Of a stretch of 64,000 nt of DNA, positions 11,566 through 23,965 are shown in pieces. This stretch comes from Prochilodus magdalenae (Eukaryota; Chordata; Actinopteri; Characiformes; Prochilodontidae). Below the pieces are notes generated by a model that had not been told where the DNA came from, searched no databases, and saw only the letters and a program-made list of their open reading frames with translations. A program made the translations under genes and the position numbers. Location: NCBI GenBank assembly GCA_024036415.1, contig JAMWET010001661.1, positions 2,516,001-2,580,000 on the forward strand, in the 5' to 3' direction. Numbering within the stretch: position 1 is the stretch's first letter; each line of letters begins with the position of its first letter.

Positions 11566-14325
11566 GCTGATTTTGTATTATATGGCATGTGTACAGGAAC
11601 CTCAAAATAAGAAATATTAGAAATAATAACTGGATCAAAGATCATTTTACACAAAAAAAATACTGCCCAGATAGAAATGTTGGTTTGCTGCAAAACTTAA
11701 CATGCAGGTATGTTTCAGGCAGACACGTAAATGACTACAGGTGTGGTCTGGTTAGGTCAGGATTCGCACATATGGCGAACAGAAATGTCCCCGACAATCC
11801 ACCAATAGAGAGAATAATTTATCCACTGATAATGTCAAGCAGTTCCCGCAGTTGCCTTGTCTACCATTCAGACCATAAGGAGGACATGTGTTTGTATACT
11901 GAGCATTTAGCCAATCAGATTCAAGAAGCAAAACTATTACTATAATCTTACTAGGGCCTTATAATGGACACTTCTGCCCAAGATGATGATGATATGATAC
12001 ACAAAAGAAAAGCTCTGTAAAACACTACACTACTTACTATTTGGATGAATTTGGGCTTGTGTCTGTGAAGCTCCATGCTGAACTTTCATCTCAGCACTAA
12101 GGTGCAGTCTATTCTGATGAGGCACACTCTCTGAGCACGGTGTGTGTTTGAACAGTGGAGTGTGATTTCACTGCATGTTCACAAACAGTTTCCCTCCAGA
12201 AGCCTAAAGGCAAAGTAGCTCAAGCAGCGTGTGTCTCATAATGCTTAACATGAAACAAAGCTTTCTGAGCTGTTTAACAATCCACATGCTAAACCCAGCA
12301 GCTCACCATGCGGTGCTAATTCTTTCCTACTTTATTCAGTCGTGTCCAGTTCCACTCTTTAGCTAGCTTCCGTCCAATTACACAATGCTATCAAAATGGG
12401 ATGGTGAAGGCTAGCAAGACATGACGTTCCACCTGGCACCAGGAGGCAAAATGTGAGGGGGCCAAATTTTGATTTAGTTATAAAATAGCTTAAGTTTTCA
12501 AAAATGCAGCAGTTTATTGTTTTAATTATTGTTTCAAAACCAAGTAATACATTTATTTCACAGCAGTAGTGGAACCTGTTATGTGTTCTGTACCTCTCTC
12601 TGTCTTATCCGGTACATTCAGTACCAGGGACAGCGCCACATGCCAATAGCCTATATGCACTTTCTCCAGCTAACCAGCTTTACCAGCTTTACCAGTTTTA
12701 CTTTTGAAATTAAACTGTTGTAACTCTTTGTATTCACATCGAGTACAGCTAGGCACAAGGTTCAAATCTAATAAATGAATCTCCTCACAATCGCACAACA
12801 GTGCTGTGTTTCAGAACTACGTTTGAATGTTTGTGCAATGTAAAAGGAGACTGGATTACATAACAAGCATTAAATATTTGATTGAAAAATAAGTGTTTCT
12901 TTACTGACAATCCTTTACTGATATTCTCCTCCCCTGAAGTTCAGTTAATACATCACCCAATATTCACCAAATTGCAGCATTTGTCCGCTGTTGATGTTTT
13001 CTAAGCAAGTGTACATACTACAGTGGTGACATGCTCTAGCAATGACACACTCTCCACATGCTCAGTAACCCCACCACCCCCCAACAGAAAGACTTCTACA
13101 TTTATTGAAAGTGAAATGTGAAATTATTCTTTTGTTGTATTTTAAGTGACATGGTTAATGTGTCTGTGTGCCTAGCTAGCATGTTCTGTCATGGATGTTT
13201 AGCAACCAATTCAAGACAACCGATATTTATCTGTTTTCTTGTGTACACAAGTGGCCAAATATAGCTACTAATTGTTAATGGATAGGCTTTTCAGCAGAGC
13301 CAGGTAGTCTAATTCTTAACTGTCTCCATAAAGTTGCAACTGTCTCCATAAGGTAAAATATTTATTGTCCCACTGCTGTTAAGTTAAGGCAACAAAATCT
13401 TGCAGAATGTGCCCCAAGTGATGTAACAATGCAAATCTTCCACTTGCAGTCTAATACACAGTAATATCATAGTAATAAAATAGTAATAACATAACTAAAA
13501 ACAATAATACATTAATCATTATATAATAAAACTGAAATAAGAGGAATAAAATAGTTTTACCATGACAACAGTAATAACAAAGTAATAACAGTGGTAACAC
13601 TATAGTACCAGTAGTTACTTTAAAAATGTACCACCCACCCAAAATATCACAGACTCCTTAGCAACCACCTAAAACACCTAATAACTTTTTATAGCATTTA
13701 ATGTATAAATGAACCCACCAAAGCTTATACAGCTCTTCAAGTGTTGTCAACCAGCTATTTCTAAAGCCAGCTAAAAGATTGGTAACAAAGTTTGGACATT
13801 ACATTTTAACCCTTTGCGCTAATTGTGCTCATTGTCTTTACATGTAAACCTGGCTCTTATCCTAACACCAACCTTAAGCACAAACCTAAACCTAACCCTC
13901 CCCCTGGTTCTAACCCCAACCCATGTACAAATAGTAGTTCTAACCTGACCATCATCCAGAATAAACCGAATTTCACCAGATAGTTTGTTAACAGTTAAGT
14001 GCGACCAAAAACAGGATCTCCAAGACATCAAAGCAAGAAGGTAAAGAAGTCTGACTGTATAGCTGTATCTGCTTTATTTTTCCTCTGTAGCATCCTGTCT
14101 AGTCTTGCCTCCCTTTCTCTTTGGTTTTCTCTGTTTCGATCTCTGCCTTTGTTGTTCTGTGCCACGTGCTTCTGTTTAGTTTGGTCTATCTATAGTTTAT
14201 CTTTTATTGATTTCCTTTTTTTCAGGTTATATGGGTTTACATTAAACAATCAAACTTGTCTTTCTCCACATTACACATTAATTAATTAATCATATTTATG
14301 TGTTCAGTTATGTGTCAATAAAAGC
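11566..14325. other. AT-rich non-coding stretch
   Basis: No gene recognised. An imperfect AGTAATAA-rich tract lies at about 13,455-13,610. A C/T-rich CCTAACACC/CCTAACCC tract lies at about 13,855-13,930. The 118-residue plus frame at 11589-11945 has no recognisable domain. The Phe/Leu/Ser-rich frame at 13999-14289 follows T-rich DNA. Confidence 0.5.
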
Positions 14326-14353
14326 ATGTGTGTGTGTGTGTGTGTGTGTGTGT
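14326..14353. repeat. (TG)n microsatellite
   Basis: About 14 TG units. Confidence 0.95.
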
Positions 14354-14627
14354 TTTTGGCCATCCCAGTCAAGGTACATCAGCCCCTCATGTAAGTATGT
14401 ATCAATTCAACACACTCTAATAGGAAGACCTAAATCTCTCAGTTTCACTGGGCTGGTTTCTCTCAGTCCGTCACATGTTTTTGTTCCATTTGTTCAGTTT
14501 GTGAGTCTCTGTGTTCAGCCTGCAGCAACTCTGTGGCTCCTTACAGTGAATTTAAAATGGATTAATGCTGTCACACATGCTACTGGATTACAGATGTCAG
14601 GCAATTTTTCTAGCAAAAGGAAGTTAT

Positions 14628-14690
<63 letters not shown>

Positions 14691-14715
14691 AACGCACACA
14701 CACACACACACACAA

Positions 14716-14750
<35 letters not shown>

Positions 14751-14802
14751 AACGCACACACACAAACGCACACACACACACGCAAACGCACACACACACA
14801 CA
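14628..14802. repeat. (CA)n array with a 60-bp higher-order duplication
   Basis: CA dinucleotides are interrupted by CAAACGCA and CGCAAACGCA. The 60 bases at 14641-14700 are repeated exactly at 14701-14760, followed by a shortened version. His/Thr-rich and Val/Cys-rich frames on both strands come from the repeat and are not genes. Confidence 0.97.
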
Positions 14803-15900
14803 GTGAGCTGCTCCTGAGTTTTGCATAAATAAACACTCTGGCTGACTGGAGCCCATCAGCAGGAACATTCTGTGAAAAGTGGATTTCTCTATTCAAACAG
14901 AAGAGTCATAAAATAGTGAACTGTGTGCTGGAGAGTGCACTTACACACGCACACACCTCACTAGTCCTGCCACTGTATTTACCATCCGAGACGGACTTTC
15001 AGATTTTGTAGTTGGCAGAGTCTATTGAATTTATAGTGACATTTAAAAATAGATGTAGCATTAAGCAGTCAGTGTGATTGTCTGGAAGGATCGCTCCCTC
15101 CTCATCCCCATCCAAGAATGTAGTTTTCTTTTAGATTTATGTATCTCAGTTCAATCTGTCTGAAGCATCTGCTATTTTCCACAGTTTTAGTCGCTTCTCT
15201 TCAGTGAATGGAGCTGAAGCTGATTGGCTAATCAGTGTTTGTGCATATTATCCAAACTGTGATAGACTCTCTTTGGAAAAAAGTTAAAATTTGGAAGGAA
15301 TTTTCCAGCTTCTGCTGATGGTGATGGATTAACAGAGACTGCCTCGGCCCTCTATAATCGCGAGTTGCTGCTGGTGATCTTTCACATTACAGCATAGTGA
15401 AAAATACATGATGCTGAATAATGTAGCCGTGATAGTGCCAGTGCAGGCCATTATGGTAATTAGAAATCAACTAGCGTTAGATTAATATGGATATGTAGCC
15501 TCGGGTGGTGGGTGGTGGGGTCTGTTAATGACCAGACGAATTATTAACCATGACAATGACAGAAAACAACACTATGTTCATTTGCAGCTGGCTCTGATTT
15601 TAGCTCCTGGTCCCCTGTCAATCCCAGCATGGCTATAGATGACTTTCTGTCATATACATATGATCAGAACTGTGAAAACTCTATGTATGTAAACATCCTA
15701 TTTAGGACCATTCAACTGGATGCTGAGTGTGTTTAGATAAGTAAGTAACACTTAATATTTTGGTAGTAAGATTTTTTTTTCTAAAATAAATTTGATATCT
15801 TGTGAGCTAGTTTGAAGAACCAAGCTTAATTTTTCCTGGATGCCTCCAATCATCACATGGAGTTATTATGTTTCATGCTGATCTAGTTTAGCACACTAGA
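14803..15900. other. non-coding stretch with candidate conserved element
   Basis: No coding frame supported. The part at about 15,320-15,500 is complex and contains CCATTATGGTAATTAGAAAT and GCGTTAGATTAATATGG, clustered homeodomain-like cores. It is a candidate regulatory element only by appearance. Confidence 0.25.
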
Positions 15901-15904
15901 AAAA

Positions 15905-16305
15905 AAGCATAGACCAGCATCCCTGGCCACCAGCCTAACCGACGTGTTTTGGAAGCTAAGCCAGCACAGACCAGCTTAGACCTGAGTTGTCCAATATCAA
16001 CATCATGGTCATCATATCACCTGTGCTGTCCTGAGTTCATCATTACCATAGACCAGCATGCCTGTACACCAGCATATGTTATGTTTTGGATGCTGGAACG
16101 CTGGTCAGTCAGCATGACAATGCTGGGTATCTATCTACCTCAGCTACAGTTAAACATAAGTCAGCAAAGAAGAGCTTAGACCTGAGTTGTCCTGAGTGCA
16201 TCATCATTATGATCATTATCACTGGTGCTGAGTCCATCATCCTCATCATCCCCTTGGTGTTGTCCTGGGTCCATCATCCTTATGATCATTATTTTCTCTA
16301 ATGTC
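15905..16305. repeat. two-unit imperfect repeat, CATAGACCAGCAT family
   Basis: CATAGACCAGCATCCCTGG (about 15909) and CATAGACCAGCATGCCTG (about 16049) start two diverged units about 140 bp apart. Each later contains AGCTTAGACCTGAGTTGTCC. The ACCAGCATAGACCAGCAT style is a common teleost low-copy repeat. Related GTTGTCCTG(A/G)GT...ATCATC words continue to about 16,280. Confidence 0.6.
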
Positions 16306-16856
16306 TGACTGTCTGTGTCTATGTGTCTTATGTCTGTGTCTGACGGTATATTTTGTTTCATTAATGAGCCTCTGTTAGCGTTTGTTTACAGTCAGCCGTG
16401 TATAAAGTAACTTGTTATATCACAGAAAATCTACTGTTTCACGCTATCAGAAATAACCTGCTTTACCATGAATAATAGCAAAGCCATCGCCAGTATTATC
16501 TCCCCCCACAGCAGGATATGGTGGAGCTGTCCTGTGCCTGCAGGCAGCTTTCTGTAAATGGGTTTAACTCTGAAGTTCTTTTTATTTTCTGAAGCAGATT
16601 CAGGACTGTGGGAACACTTCCAGGCTGTGAAGGCTGTTAGTCTGATGTCTTACTGATCGCATGCATTTATTTATTTAATAGATCAGGCTGTGGTGGGGCT
16701 CAGGGAGGTGATGGATTCTCATGGTACTTTCTATTGTTTTGTTATCCACTGTTTGCATGTGGTCTGTAACTCTGGATAAGAGTGGCTGATAAATTAGGTG
16801 ATGGTTGAACTTCTATAATAAATTACTAAAGGTAACTGCACCTAAAGTAATATCAT
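16306..16856. other. non-coding stretch with possible SINE tail
   Basis: CTCTGGATAAGAGTGGCTGA at about 16,772-16,791 resembles the teleost SINE tail 'ctggataagagcgtctg'. No head with A and B boxes is found nearby, so at most this is a truncated copy. Confidence 0.35.
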
Positions 16857-16961
<105 letters not shown>

Positions 16962-17376
16962 CAATTGGCCCCCAGCTCTCTGTCAGTCTGAAAAACACTG
17001 ATATAAAGTCTAAGGTTAAACTCATGAATAACAAATTCTCTTTAATGAGCTTTACAGATCAGTAATACTTACATTAAACTTGTATTTGTGGGAGTGAATC
17101 AATTTTTGATGGTTAAAATTCTTCGTGTTAGTCACTGATAAAAGGAATTATTGCTTTAAATACTCAGAAATCTCCACTGAGTCAATTAAAACACAAGCCA
17201 AAGCTAACAGCTACTGGGACGAATTAATTATACCAGCAGAAAACATCAGCATTACAGTACAAGTGCAATATTTAAACTCTGAAAACCAGAACAACACACT
17301 TATTGTCAATTTAAAGGAACCCACAGTGACTTGTTTTTGTACCTATAAGGTTCCGACTCATTTAAGAGCTCTAATG
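16962..17376. other. AT-rich non-coding stretch
   Basis: The start of a 302-residue plus frame (17125-18033) runs through here into the minisatellite below. This leader has no recognisable domain or signal. Confidence 0.5.
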
Positions 17377-18029
17377 TTCATATACCTATATTCTATATTA
17401 CATACACCCATATTCTATATTACATATACCCATATTCTGTATTACATATATGCATATTCTACATTACACATACCCATATTCTATATTACATACAGTATAC
17501 CCATATTCTATATTACATATACCCATATTCTATATTACATACTGTATACCCATATTCTATATTACATATACCCATATTCTATATTACATACTGTATACCC
17601 ATATTCTATATTACATATACCCATATTCTATATTACGTATACCCATATTCTATATTACATACAGTATACCCATATTCTATATTACATATACCTATATTCT
17701 ATATTACTTATACCCATATTCTATATTACATACAGTCGACCCATATTCTATATTACATATACCCATATTCTATATTACGTATACCCATCTTCTATATTAC
17801 ATACAGTATACCCATATTCTATATTACATATACCCATATTCTATATTACATACAGTATACCCATATTCTATATTACATACAGTATACCCATATTCTATAT
17901 TACATATACCCATATTCTATATTACATATACCCATATTCTATATTACATACAGTATACCCATATTCTATATTACATATACCCATATTCTATATTACATAT
18001 ACCCATATTCTATATTACATATACCCATT
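17377..18029. repeat. 23/28-bp minisatellite (CATATTCTATATTACATATA type)
   Basis: About 26 units of CATATTCTATATTACATATA plus CCC (23 bp) alternate with a 28-bp form that inserts CAGTA (ACATACAGTATACCC). Two long plus frames (ending 18033 and 18055) are translations of the array: Tyr/Ile/Leu/His words with no stop codons in the unit. Confidence 0.96.
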
Positions 18030-19034
18030 TTGACGCCATTTCTAGAACACCATGATGGAATACCAGTTATGATTGTTGTTGTTGTGGCTACCAGTATTAT
18101 GACTCTATAATGCTTACAGAAGATGCCATGTGACCTCTGTCACAATAAGACTGATCTTTTATGATCTAATAACTGACCCTTCATTATTTGCCATTAAGCG
18201 GAAATGGCTCTGGGATCTTATGGGTTAAGTGGACAAGTTATACATGACTGAAGTAAAAACTGTGAAAATCTCCTAATCAACACTGTAAATCCACAAAATG
18301 CCAAAATCCAAAAATCTACAAAATGCCAAAATCGTCACATTGTTAAAACCCACAAACAGACAAAAGCCCTCGATCACAAAATCCACAATTTGAGCTAAAT
18401 CTACTCAGCATAAACTGCACTAAAACCTGCAGCTAAAAGCAGTGGTTTCTAGTCTGGTTCTGGAGCTGGCCTGGAGCTACTGCACACAGGGCAGCAGAAA
18501 GACAGGACTGGATTCAGAAAGGTTTAATCTTTTTAAGCACATACCAGCTGTAATTACTCTCTGTCCCAATTCCTAATGATTCAACCAGCTCCTGTAACTC
18601 CTAAGCTGTTTCTGGAAGCTGTGAGACTGCCTTGTAATGTGAGGGTCAGTATGTTCATTGTGTCGGTACTCACTGGACTGATGTCTCACTCGGTAACCTG
18701 CTCCACGTTTCTTACCCTGACATAATCTACTTCATCTTCACATACAAGTGCTGTGTAAGAAGAAGGCCCGTTAAATATACATCACCTTCTCAGAAAACAT
18801 ACAGCTGTTTCTGATTTGATCTATAATTAGAGTCCAGCAGAGACTATCACCCGCCTTAAGCTCATACTGAACTTCCCCCTTGCTCTATATCTCCCATCCT
18901 GTATGTGTTCTGCCATGTGCCCTGTATTTGTTCTTTACAGTGTCTCCCCCTTACTTTTAACTTTAGAGAGGTGCTGGTGTTTAACTCGTTTCTTTACTCT
19001 GCTCTGTCCTTGTGCTCTTACAGAGGTTTCCTGC
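18030..19034. other. non-coding stretch, nothing recognised
   Basis: A short imperfect CCACAAAATGCCAAAATC-type duplication lies near 18,290-18,340. No gene recognised. Confidence 0.5.
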
Positions 19035-19680
19035 TTAGTCTTGGTTCCCCTCAGTGGTTCTTCTTCATGCTTTTAGAAGGTTCTCCTCTTGAATCTTAGT
19101 TCTCCTCCATGGTTCCATTAGGGAGTTTTTCCTTTGACTCTTGGTTCTACCTGGTGGCTCCTCCTTATGCTTGTAGGGAGTTATTCCTTATGGCTTGGTT
19201 CTTCTTAGCGGTTCTTAATCATGCTTTTAGGAAGTTTTTCTTTTTGAGTCTCAGTACCTCTCAGTGTTTCTTCCGCAAGCTCGTAGAGAATTTTTCATTT
19301 TGAGCCTTGGTTCCTCTTAGTGGTTCTTCTTTGGGCTGTTAGGGTTTTTCCTTGAGTCTTGGTTCTTCCCTGTGGGTTTTCCGCATGGTTTTAGGGAATT
19401 TTCCCCTTGAGTCTCAGTTCTTCCCTGTGGGTTTTCCACATGGTTTTAGGGAATTTTCCCCTTGAGGCTCAGTTCTTCCCTGTGGGTTTTCTGCATGGTT
19501 TTAGGGAATTTTCCCCTTGAGTCTCAGTTCCTCCCTGTGGGTTTTCCGCATGGTTTTAGGGAATTTTCCCCCTGAGTCTTGGTTCCTCTCAGTGGGTTTT
19601 TCTCATGCTCTTATGGAGTTTTTCCGTCTGAGTCTCAGTTCCTTTCAGTGGGTCTTCCTCATGGTTTTAGGGAGCTTTAT
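19035..19680. repeat. 55-bp minisatellite
   Basis: Units follow the pattern TTTTAGGGAATTTTCCCC, TTGAGTCTCAGTTC, TTCCCTGTGGGTTTT, CCGCATGG. Spacing is exactly 55 bp at 19386, 19441, 19496 and 19551. The outer units (from about 19,035 and to about 19,680) are more diverged, so the centre expanded most recently. About 12 units. Frames at 18905-19750 are translations of it. Confidence 0.93.
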
Positions 19681-20461
19681 TTCTCCCCCTGTGACACTCA
19701 TTAAGGAGCTGTGCCTGCATTTCTGGATTAAAGCAGCTTTAGGACAATGACTGTTGGAGAAAGGCCCATACAAATTCTAGTTGAGCTGGAAAAAAATCAA
19801 TGTTATATTCAATGTGGCGTAACCGTGTTGTGTTCAGTGGAACATGCAGAGGTTCTTGTTCAAGTGCAGCGTTTGGGTTGGAGAAGAAGAATAAAGTGAT
19901 GTATTGTGTTTGAAGTGTTAGCGTCTCTCCAGCCGTAGAATTGAAGCTCCAAACGCAGCGAGGCTCTGCTGATCACAGCTCATCATTTGTCAGTGTAATT
20001 AGAAATTAGAAGTTGCAGTGGCAGTCTCTCGCTCGGTCTCTGTGCTCCACTCCAGCGGGATAATGAAGCTGGCAGGACTGCGGCTCGTTTCAGAGACGTG
20101 GAGCTCATTAGTGTCAGGACTGTAATGGTCTTCTGTCTCTCTGAAATGGAGGATGAGGATTAATACCATCACCACTATAGCGCATGCAGGACAGGCCACT
20201 TTTTGGGTGCTTCTATAAAACAAAAAAATGGAAAGCTTATTGACAGACCGGCTGAAGCTTGTACTCACTGAAGCACTTACGCGCTCACTAACCGTCCAAA
20301 TATTTTGTCAGTTCAATTTGAAAAAACTACTTTATGTGGTAACAAGTAGTTTAGCTGACTCAAACTAATTACAGTATATAGATTTAAATCAAAATAAATA
20401 AATTACATCATCAATTTAATCAGCCTTAAAAACACAACGTCGGAATAAAATCTAGAGTCTT
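19681..20461. other. non-coding stretch with candidate conserved element
   Basis: The part at about 19,985-20,260 is complex and GC-balanced (GTAATTAGAAATTAG, GGGATAATGAAGCTGGC, GAGGATTAATACC). Its minus frame (20268-19999) has no known domain. It may be a conserved regulatory element; untested. Confidence 0.25.
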
Positions 20462-20464
20462 GCT

Positions 20465-20690
20465 AGAGTGGCAGTGCGCTCCCACCATCTTGATCGTTTG
20501 GTGTTAGGTGGTCAGGATAGCTGTCTTAACTCCCTGTCATCTCAATCTATTGGTGTTAAGTGGTTGGGATAGCTGTCTTAACTCTTCCCCCTGTTGATCG
20601 TTTGGGATTCAGTGGTCAGGGTGGCTGTCTTAACTCCACGTCCTCTTGATCGTTTGGGGTTCAGTGGTCAGGATAGCTGTCTCTATTAGA
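20465..20690. repeat. about 60-bp tandem repeat, four units
   Basis: The words TTGATCGTTTGG, GTGGTCAGGATAGCTGTCTT and AACTCC repeat four times with about 10-20% divergence. Confidence 0.85.
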
Positions 20691-21189
20691 GCATGCTGAG
20701 CGCTTTGAGGGGTAGGGCTTAAAGACGCTGGAGCTCTAAAAGAGTGTTTCAGACTGAGTGTAAATAGAGATATAGTTATACAGTATGAGAAAAGTTTTGT
20801 TTTTGGTACGACTGAAGCAGGTACAGTAAATCTGTTGTAGTAGAACTATGAACAAAATAGGTCCCCCTTAAAGGCTCCCTGTCATGGAATCTTCCTTTTG
20901 TTTTTGGAAAAATTGATGAGGCGCTCACTGCCAAGGCTTTAAAACAATGAAAAGCCACAAGATTATAAGTCTGTTTTATTGGTGTATTGTTTTAGCATCA
21001 TGGCTGTCTCGCTATGTGCTGGTAGAGGCTGAAAAATATAATATAATATAAACATTATCCAGATCTGCTTTGCTCTGCATTAGGCTTTATCTCAGTTATA
21101 GACTCCAGCAGGGTACTTTTCCAGATATTCCTTACTCTTGTTTTTTACCTTAAGAGTATCTTTAAAATGTCGGAGGATTATTTAGACTT
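20691..21189. other. non-coding stretch, nothing recognised
   Basis: No gene or repeat family recognised. Confidence 0.5.
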
Positions 21190-22990
21190 TCTTTTCTAGA
21201 GAGTGTTATGCCGCTTCTACCACCAGTCTTGAATAAGCGGGGCTGGTTTAATCATGGGTCCTCCTCATAGCTCTATTAAGGTCTCACTGTCACATCTCCA
21301 ACTCATTAGATCTTAATATAGATTCCTGTTTAGCGCTTAGCCCTTCTAATATCGTTGCGTGGATCTAGATCAGGGTGGTTATGTCGGGACTCAAACGACT
21401 CTATGGTCGGTTGGATGCTCCTAGCTGGTCATACTAGGGCTAGTCTCTATTAGGAGCATCTGGGCACTCTGCTATGTGGCTAGCTCATTTATGGTAGATA
21501 GCCTCTGACGTTCTCTCATTTAGCTATTTGGCTGCTTTTAACCGCGATCACAACTCATTTAGTATATTTAGCTCTGCCGAACTCAATTCTTGTGTATTTG
21601 CTCTTCTAGATCCCCCCCCTGTCACATCTCTAATCAGCCTAGTATGTGTTCTTGACAAACAAGATTTCTAATCTCCTTATTAGTGACTTGCTTAACTCTT
21701 CAACAGGTTATAGCACAAATCTCTAGCTCTTCTACACTAAGGGTTCTCATTGTAACTTATTCTAACTCATACTTTAGTTCTTCCCCTGATCCATCTTAGC
21801 TTCTCTCTATATACTCCTTCTCATCTCATTTAGCTCTTAGCTCTTCTAACTGTTCTAGCTCATTTAGCTTTTAGCTCTTCTAACTCTTCTAGCTCATTTA
21901 GCTCTTACTAACTCTTCTAGTCATTTAGGCTCAGGTTAGCTCTCTAACTGTTCCTAGCTTCACTTAGCATCCCTTCTAACTACTTCTAAAAGTACTCATT
22001 TACACAACATTCTTTAAGTCCTCATACGTCTAGCTCATGAATCTTGGCTCGTGTACGGTCCTTCGTAAATTCTCGTGTTTTAAGCTATTTAGCTCTTAGT
22101 CTATCATATCTAGACTCGTTCTAGCTCATGTTGACGCTCTAAACTCTATATAATATCGTACATACCCAGTAGCTCAATTAGCCTGCATTAGCTCTTCTAA
22201 CGTCTCTTCCTAGCTCATTTAAGCTCTCTAGCTCTTATAACTCTTCTAGTCTCATTTAGCTCTTAGACTATCTCCTTAAGCCTCGTACTATTGTTCTAGG
22301 ATCCCATTTGAGCTCACTTAAGCAATCTTCAACATCTCTTCTAGCCTCATTTAGCTCGTTAGACCTTTTAACTCTTCTAGCTCATTTACCACGTCTTCTA
22401 GCTCTTCTAACTCTTCTAGCACTCAGCCCGCTTTAGCTCTTCTAACTCTTCTAAGCTCGATTTAGCTCTAGCTCTTCTACATGACTAGCTCATTCATAGC
22501 TCTACAGAGCTTCGTATTCTTCTAACTGTTCTAGCTCATTTAGCTTTTAGCTCTTCTAACTCTTCTAGCTCATTTAGCTCTGTCATAAACTGTTACTAAG
22601 CGTCATTTCGAGTATACTTCAGTCTCTTCTAGCTCTTTCTAGCTTACTAGCTTTTAGCATCTTCTAACTCTTCTAGCTCATTTAGCTCTATTTATCTCTT
22701 AGTGTCACTTGGCTCTTAGCGTCTTCTAGCTCATTTAGCTCTTAAGCTCTAGACTAACTCTTCTAGCTCAACCTGCTTTAGGGTCGGCTACATGTTTAGC
22801 TCATTTAGCTCTTCTAGGCTCTTACTAACTCTTCTAGCTCATTCTTAGCTCATATTGGATCCGCTAGCTCTTCTAACTGTTCTCTAGCTCCATTTAGCTG
22901 CTTAGCTCGTTCTAACTGTTTCTAGCTCTATGTTAGCTCTTTAACTCCTTAGCTCGTTTACTAATCTCTTCTAGCTCTTTAGCGACTTAG
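21190..22990. repeat. disordered 34-bp minisatellite, possibly low-quality assembly
   Basis: The words TAGCTCATTTAGCTCTT and CTTCTAACTCTTCTAGCTC recur throughout. They are broken by scattered single-base insertions and substitutions with no regular period (for example AGCTCGTTCTAAC and AGCTCCATTTAGCTGC). From about 21,190 to 21,830 the array is barely recognisable. The adjoining 23.0-23.3 kb is clean. The pattern suits uncorrected long-read sequence, though genuine decay is the alternative. Confidence 0.8.
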
Positions 22991-23300
22991 TTAGTTCTAG
23001 AGGCTTCTAACTCTTCTAGCTCATTTAGCTCTTAGCTCTTCTAACTCTTCTAGCTCATTTAGCTCTTAGCTCTTCTAACTCTTCTAGCTCATTTAGCTTT
23101 TAGCTCTTCTAACTCTTCTAGCTCATTTAGCTCTTAGCTCTTCTAACTGTTCTAGCTCATTTAGCTCTTAGCTCTTCTAACTCTTCTAGCTCATTTAGCT
23201 CTTAGCTCTTCTAACTAGTCTAGCTCATTGAGCTCCTAGCTTTCTAACTCTTCTAGCTCATTTAGCTCTTAGCTCTTCTAACTCGTCTAGCTCATTGAGC
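22991..23300. repeat. 34-bp minisatellite, clean part
   Basis: About nine near-identical 34-bp units: AGCTCTTCTAACTCTTCTAG, CTCATTTAGCTCTT. Diverged AGCTCTT words continue to about 23,500. Confidence 0.96.
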
Positions 23301-23890
23301 TATTCTTTTGTTTTTTAGCTCTTCTGACTGGTTTAGCTCTTTTAGTTCTTTTAACTAGCTCTTTTCTTGCTCTTCTAGAACTTACTTCCCAGTTAGATCT
23401 TCTATCTTATTTACCTTGTTTAGATTTTAGTACTCCTTTAGCTCATATTGCTCTTTTATCTGTTGTATCTCTTTACCTCTTCCTGCACTTCTAGCTCTTC
23501 TACAATAAAAAAAATGTAAGACCAGATAAACTTCTAGCTTAATGCTCTACTGGCTGGTGTTGCTGTGCTGTAGTTGTTGATATGGAGCTGATGTCACTGA
23601 CCCCTCTTTAACTAATTAAAAAAAAGACTTCCACTGTACAGAAGAACACGGCATATCTCTATAAACTATCAAACCTTTTCATTTAATTTGTATCCACTCA
23701 GAGCTCTCCCAGCATGATCAAAATCAATAATGTGATTGGAGACTGCATGTCTGCGGCCAGATCGATGGAAAGCATTGCCAACCCATCGCCAACCCATTGC
23801 TCTATTAATGGAAATCAAACATTGATCCGGTGTAATTGTGATGTACTTACAATAACAGCACCAGAACGGGGGGGTGGGGGGCATTGATTT
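23301..23890. other. non-coding stretch, nothing recognised
   Basis: Decayed AGCTCTT-like words to about 23,500, then unique sequence. The 180-residue minus frame (24211-23669) crosses a GA microsatellite and has no recognisable domain. Confidence 0.5.
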
Positions 23891-23894
23891 TACT

Positions 23895-23965
23895 GAAAGA
23901 GAAAGAGAGAAGAGAGAAAGAGAGAAAAGAGAAAGAGAGAGAGAGAAAGAGAGAAGGAGAGCAGA
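23895..23965. repeat. GA-rich microsatellite
   Basis: Interrupted GAGA/GAAAGA run. Confidence 0.9.

Noticed and set aside
13855..13930. Telomere-like CCTAACCC tract
   Set aside because: Units are irregular (CCTAACACC, CCTAAACCTAACCC) and short; more like a decayed interspersed repeat than a true TTAGGG array.
14300..14896. His/Thr-rich and Val/Cys-rich frames on both strands
   Set aside because: They are produced by the CA/TG microsatellite.
17125..18055. Long plus-strand frames (302 and 201 residues)
   Set aside because: They are translations of a 23/28-bp tandem array; the same Tyr/Ile/His words appear in both frames and no start or splice context supports a gene.
21190..23300. A CRISPR-like array (34-bp repeats)
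   Set aside because: Clean units are directly adjacent with no unique spacers. The genome context is vertebrate.
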